Shown: piece after piece, positions 59,247 through 62,598 of the stretch | How the letters are laid out: every line of letters begins with the position of its first letter | Position numbering within the stretch: position 1 is the first letter of the stretch | DNA from: Frankiales bacterium | GTDB lineage: Bacteria; Actinomycetota; Actinomycetes; Mycobacteriales; SCTD01 | NCBI GenBank assembly: GCA_025966135.1 | Contig: JAOPVP010000027.1 | Coordinates: 1 to 62,598, forward strand | DNA: 62,598 nucleotides | Direction: 5' to 3' | Program-made: the position numbers and the translations under genes | The notes under the pieces: model-generated | Seen by the model: the letters and a program-made list of their open reading frames with translations, nothing else | Databases searched by the model: none | What the model was told of the DNA's origin: nothing

Positions 59247-60538
59247 TACCTCAGGAAGCCTTCGTAGTTGCGCAGCATCAGTTGGCTCTCGATCTGCTTC
59301 ACGGTCTCCAGGCCGACCCCGACGACAATGAGCACGGCAGTGCCGCCGAACGGGATGCGGTTGGCGCCGGCGGTCAGGTTGAACAACAGGAGCGGGAGCA
59401 CCGCGACCAGGCCGAGGTAGAGCGCGCCGAAGCTGGTGATGCGGGACAGGATGTAGTCCAGGTACTCCGCGGTGGCCCGTCCAGGTCGGATACCGGGGAT
59501 GAACCCGCCGTACTTCTTCATGTTGTCAGCGACCTCGACCGGGTTGAACGTGATCGCGACGTAGAAGTAGGTGAAGAAGATGATCAGGCCGAAGTAGATG
59601 GCCAGGTAGAGCGGGTGGTCGCCCTGCGTCAGGTAGCGGTCGACGAACTTCGTGAAGGTCGTGTTGCTCCACACGTTGCGCAGCAGGCTGGGCAGGTACA
59701 GCAGCGAGCTCGCGAAGATGACCGGGATGACGCCGGCCTGGTTGACCTTGAGCGGGATGTAGGTGCTCGTCCCGCCGTACATGCGACGGCCGATCATCCG
59801 CTTGGCGTACTGCACGGGGACGCGGCGCTGGGCCTGCTCGACGAACACGACCAGGGTGATGACCACGATCGCCAGGAGCAGCACCGCGGCGAGCAGGAAG
59901 CCGCCGCGTGGCTGGTTGAGGATCTGGCTGCCCTGCGCCGGCATGCTCGAGATGATGGAGGTGAAGATCAGCACCGACATGCCGTTGCCGACACCGCGGT
60001 CGGTGACCAGCTCGCCGAGCCACATGATCACGGCCGTGCCGGCGGTCAGGGTGACGACCAGGACGCCGATCCGGAAGATCGACTGGTCCGGGATGATCTT
60101 CTGGTTGCAGCCCTGGATGAGGTTGCCCGAGCGGGCCAGGGCCACAATGCCGGTCGACTGCAGGATCGCAAGAGCCACGGTGAGGTAGCGCGTGTACTGC
60201 GTCAGCTTGACCTGACCGGACTGGCCCTCGTCCTTGAGCTGCTCCAAGCGCGGGATGACCACGATGAGCAGCTGCACGATGATCGAGCTCGTGATGTACG
60301 GCATGATCCCGAGCGCGAAGATCGAGAGCTTGAGCAGCGCTCCGCCGCTGAAGAGGTTGACCAGGCCGTAGACGCTGCTGTTCTTGACCTGGTCGAGGCA
60401 GCTCTGAATCGCGACGTAGGACACACCAGGGCCGGGAACCACCGACCCGAGGCGGTAGACCCCGATCATCGCCAGCGTGAACAGCAGCTTCCGGCGCAGA
60501 TCCGGAGTGCGGAAGGCCCGTCCGAAGGCGGTGAGCAC
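59246..60538 (-). CDS. secY: Preprotein translocase subunit SecY
   Basis: A 430-residue channel protein with ten transmembrane helices. The N-terminus [19 protein letters not shown] is conserved and the start GTG 60538 follows AGGAGGAT. A longer frame to 60580 lacks support. The lateral gate and plug regions are present by alignment pattern. Confidence 0.97.
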   Translation of the reverse strand: MLTAFGRAFRTPDLRRKLLFTLAMIGVYRLGSVVPGPGVSYVAIQSCLDQVKNSSVYGLVNLFSGGALLKLSIFALGIMPYITSSIIVQLLIVVIPRLEQLKDEGQSGQVKLTQYTRYLTVALAILQSTGIVALARSGNLIQGCNQKIIPDQSIFRIGVLVVTLTAGTAVIMWLGELVTDRGVGNGMSVLIFTSIISSMPAQGSQILNQPRGGFLLAAVLLLAIVVITLVVFVEQAQRRVPVQYAKRMIGRRMYGGTSTYIPLKVNQAGVIPVIFASSLLYLPSLLRNVWSNTTFTKFVDRYLTQGDHPLYLAIYFGLIIFFTYFYVAITFNPVEVADNMKKYGGFIPGIRPGRATAEYLDYILSRITSFGALYLGLVAVLPLLLFNLTAGANRIPFGGTAVLIVVGVGLETVKQIESQLMLRNYEGFLR

Positions 60539-60757
60539 GGATCCTCCTGGCGTCCGGCCCGCGGCGACGGGACGGGTCATGTGAACGGCGTGGGGACTGA
60601 ACGGCGTTGTGAGCAGCGTGACACCGGCGGGCTGCCGGGGCGCCGCTGCGCTCTTGGACGGGGTCTGACCGTCCGCAGGACTGTAACAGCCGCAGCGCCC
60701 GCCCCCACGGGGTGACCGGGTTCGGACAAGCCGCAGGCCGCCGCCCCTGGCGTGGTC

Positions 60758-60787
60758 TCCGGGGAGGCGAGCCTCGTCCTTCCCGGA
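60758..60787 (-). terminator. Hairpin in the rplO-secY gap
   Basis: Arms TCCGGGGAGG and CCTTCCCGGA (10 bases, one G-T pair) with a short inner stem sit 37 bases after the rplO stop. The 285-base gap (60539-60823) has no gene; the rest shows only a weak -10-like TACAGT near 60685 on the minus strand. Confidence 0.5.
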
Positions 60788-60823
60788 CTGACGGACAGGA
60801 CGCGGCGGCCCGAACGGCGTGCC

Positions 60824-61276
60824 TTACAGCTGGGTGGCGGACCCGCCCGCTGCGGCGATCTTCTCCTTGGCCGAGGCCGAGAAGGCGTGCACGGTGACGT
60901 CCAGCGCGACGGCGATGTCGCCGCCGCCCAGAACCTTCACCAGGCTGTTGTCGCGTACGAGCCCCTTGGCCACGAGCTCCTCGACGCCGACGGCGCCCCC
61001 CTGCGGGAAGCGCTCGACGATCTTGTCGAGGTTGACGACCTGGTACTCGGTGCGGAACCGGTTCTTGAAGCCCTTGAGCTTGGGCAGCCGCATGTGCAAC
61101 GGCATCTGCCCGCCCTCGAAGGCGGCCGGGACCTGATAGCGCGCCTTGGTCCCCTTGGTACCGCGACCAGCGGTTTTGCCCTTGCTGGCCTCACCCCGGC
61201 CGACGCGGGTCTTGGCGGTCTTCGCGCCAGGAGCCGGACGGAGGTGGTGGACCTTCAGGAGGTTGTTGTCTGCCAT
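60824..61276 (-). CDS. rplO: 50S ribosomal protein L15
   Basis: A 150-residue L15 with the Gly- and Arg-rich N-terminal tail ([19 protein letters not shown]) and the [10 protein letters not shown] segment. It is in the rpsE-rpmD-rplO order. Confidence 0.98.
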   Translation of the reverse strand: MADNNLLKVHHLRPAPGAKTAKTRVGRGEASKGKTAGRGTKGTKARYQVPAAFEGGQMPLHMRLPKLKGFKNRFRTEYQVVNLDKIVERFPQGGAVGVEELVAKGLVRDNSLVKVLGGGDIAVALDVTVHAFSASAKEKIAAAGGSATQL

Positions 61277-61279
61277 GGG

Positions 61280-61462
61280 TTACTCGACCTCCTCGACCGA
61301 CACGAGGTGCGTGACGGTGTTGACCATCCCGCGGATCTCGGGACGGTCCTCCTTGACGACGGTGTCGTGCATCCGCTTCAGGCCGAGCGAGCGCAGGGTG
61401 TCGCGCTGGTTCTGCTTGCCGCCGATGCCGGACTTCACCTGGGTGACCTTGAGACGACCCAT
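61280..61462 (-). CDS. rpmD: 50S ribosomal protein L30
   Basis: A 60-residue L30, [20 protein letters not shown] and [14 protein letters not shown] being typical. Starts three bases after the rpsE stop. Confidence 0.97.
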   Translation of the reverse strand: MGRLKVTQVKSGIGGKQNQRDTLRSLGLKRMHDTVVKEDRPEIRGMVNTVTHLVSVEEVE

Positions 61463-61464
61463 GA

Positions 61465-62127
61465 TCAGCTCCCCACTGGTGTGACGGCGACAGGCGAGGC
61501 AGCCGCCGCCGCACGGGCGCGGAGCATGGCGGCCGGGGCCACGTCCTCGAGGGGCAGGCCGCGGCGGGCCGCCACCTCCTCAGGACGCATCAGACCCTGC
61601 AGGGCCGCCACGGTTGCGTGGACGATGTTGATCGGGTTGGAGGATCCGAGCGACTTGCTGAGCACGTCGTGGATGCCAGCGCACTCGAGCACGGCGCGCA
61701 CCGGACCGCCGGCGATGACGCCGGTACCCGGGCTGGCCGGCTTGAGCAGCACGACGCCGGCAGCCGCTTCGCCCTGGATCGGGTGAGGGATGGTCGCGCC
61801 GATCCGCGGGACGCGGAAGAAGTGCTTCTTGGCCTCCTCCACACCCTTCGCGATCGCGGCGGGCACCTCCTTGGCCTTGCCGTAGCCGACGCCGACCTGA
61901 CCGTCACCGTCGCCCACGACCACGAGGGCGGTGAAGCTGAAGCGACGACCACCCTTCACGACCTTGGCGACGCGGTTGATCGCGACGACCCGCTCGATGT
62001 GCGAGCTCTTCTCGGGAGCCGCCCCACCCCGGCCGCCGCGGCCGCCGTCACGACGGTCACCGCCGGCTCCAGCACTGCTGCCGCCCTGGGCGGCACCCGT
62101 GCCACCTCGGCGCTGCTGTCCGGGCAT
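61465..62127 (-). CDS. rpsE: 30S ribosomal protein S5
   Basis: A 220-residue S5. The first 37 residues are a Gly/Arg-rich extension not found in E. coli; the core ([20 protein letters not shown]) and the C-terminal domain ([19 protein letters not shown]) are intact. Confidence 0.97.
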   Translation of the reverse strand: MPGQQRRGGTGAAQGGSSAGAGGDRRDGGRGGRGGAAPEKSSHIERVVAINRVAKVVKGGRRFSFTALVVVGDGDGQVGVGYGKAKEVPAAIAKGVEEAKKHFFRVPRIGATIPHPIQGEAAAGVVLLKPASPGTGVIAGGPVRAVLECAGIHDVLSKSLGSSNPINIVHATVAALQGLMRPEEVAARRGLPLEDVAPAAMLRARAAAAASPVAVTPVGS

Positions 62128-62173
62128 CAGACGTTCCTCATCTCGGTGTTCATGATCTGCGGGTTGCTCATCA

Positions 62174-62539
62174 TCAGAAGCTCAGCCCGCTCTCACGGGC
62201 GGCGTCGGCGAGCGCGGCGATGCGGCCACGGTAGGCGTTGCCACCACGGTCGAACACGACGGTGTCGATGCCCTTGTCCTTGGCGCGGCTCGCGACCAGC
62301 GCGCCGACCCTCTTGGCCTGCTCGGTCTTGTCGCCCTCGACGCCACGGATCGTGACGTCCAACGTCGACGCGCTGGCCAGCGTGTGGCCGGCGAGGTCGT
62401 CGACGACCTGGGCGGTGATGTGCCGCGAGGAGCGGGTCACCACGAGACGGGGGCGCACCGGGGTCCCGGACACCTTCTTGCGGATGCGGAAGTGCCGGCG
62501 TGCCCGGCCCAGACGCCGCTGCGTCGAGATGTCAGCCAT
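62174..62539 (-). CDS. rplR: 50S ribosomal protein L18
   Basis: A 121-residue 5S rRNA binding protein with [19 protein letters not shown] and the [20 protein letters not shown] end. Its ATG overlaps the rplF stop by one base (TAATG). Confidence 0.98.
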   Translation of the reverse strand: MADISTQRRLGRARRHFRIRKKVSGTPVRPRLVVTRSSRHITAQVVDDLAGHTLASASTLDVTIRGVEGDKTEQAKRVGALVASRAKDKGIDTVVFDRGGNAYRGRIAALADAARESGLSF

Positions 62540-62598
62540 TACTTACCCGTCTTCCCGACCTTGAGCTTGATGAACTCGCCCTCGTAGCGCACGCCCTT
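62539..62598 (-). CDS. rplF: 50S ribosomal protein L6 (C-terminal end, cut by window)
   Basis: Only the last 19 residues are inside the window: [19 protein letters not shown], the typical end of L6. The rest of the gene lies beyond 62598. Confidence 0.93.
   Translation of the reverse strand, partial: KGVRYEGEFIKLKVGKTGK

Overview
The window is a gene-dense, very GC-rich stretch of an actinobacterial chromosome. Support for this comes from the frequent GTG starts, many 4-base stop/start overlaps, a GroES-GroEL1 pair with a histidine-rich GroEL tail and an upstream CIRCE element, a GuaB3 paralogue beside GuaB, a BldM-like regulator next to guaB, PAC2 and acVLRF1 family proteins, and the order rplM-rpsI-glmM ... 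glmS-acpS-nnr-alr ... tsaE ... tsaB-rimI-tsaD-groES-groEL. From memory this order resembles the rpl/rps to guaB region of Streptomyces and relatives. The order or family cannot be fixed from the sequence alone. No rRNA, tRNA, CRISPR array, phage or intact insertion sequence was seen.

Layout. 1-13.1 kb: accessory metabolism and housekeeping. It holds a stand-alone B12-binding domain divergent from a fused AccA/AccD-like carboxyltransferase, a lipase-like hydrolase, a secreted M23 peptidase, the PcrA helicase, a PAC2 protein, a PIG-L deacetylase, a UbiA prenyltransferase with a coupled small membrane protein, an acVLRF1 peptidyl-tRNA hydrolase, a CPA1 antiporter and an MFS exporter. 13.1-17.4 kb: a compact minus-strand operon of two D-Ala-D-Ala-ligase-like ATP-grasp enzymes, a membrane-anchored MurF-like ligase and an alpha/beta hydrolase. 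17.5-21.2 kb: three secreted proteins (HEIEE-motif protein, coiled-coil HELGH metalloprotease-like protein, Asp-box propeller). 21.4-24 kb: small membrane protein, SRPBCC protein, DGPF (YciI-like) protein and an ECF42-type sigma factor.

24-43.5 kb: purine and protein quality control block on the minus strand: guaA, guaB3, guaB, a BldM-like response regulator with a degenerate histidine-kinase-like partner, a repeat protein, groEL1, groES, tsaD, rimI, tsaB, an acyl-CoA ligase, tsaE, an iron-sulfur uracil-DNA glycosylase, a hydrolase, alr, nnr and acpS. 43.5-51.9 kb: glmS, pepN, glmM, rpsI, rplM and an ABC-F ATPase. 51.9-62.6 kb: truA and the distal alpha/spc ribosomal operon (rplQ, rpoA, rpsD, rpsK, rpsM, rpmJ, infA, an unexpected Ig-like-domain gene, map, adk, secY, rplO, rpmD, rpsE, rplR, rplF fragment), with several strong hairpins between cistrons.

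The genes work together mainly in cell-envelope precursor supply (glmS, glmM, alr, the Ddl/MurF-like operon), translation (ribosomal proteins, tRNA t6A synthesis by TsaB/D/E, TruA, acVLRF1, ABC-F) and GMP synthesis (guaA, guaB, guaB3). The least explained parts are the Ddl-MurF-hydrolase-Ddl operon, the pseudokinase/regulator pair, the secreted-protein trio with its 14-base tandem repeat, and the Ig-domain gene in the spc operon.
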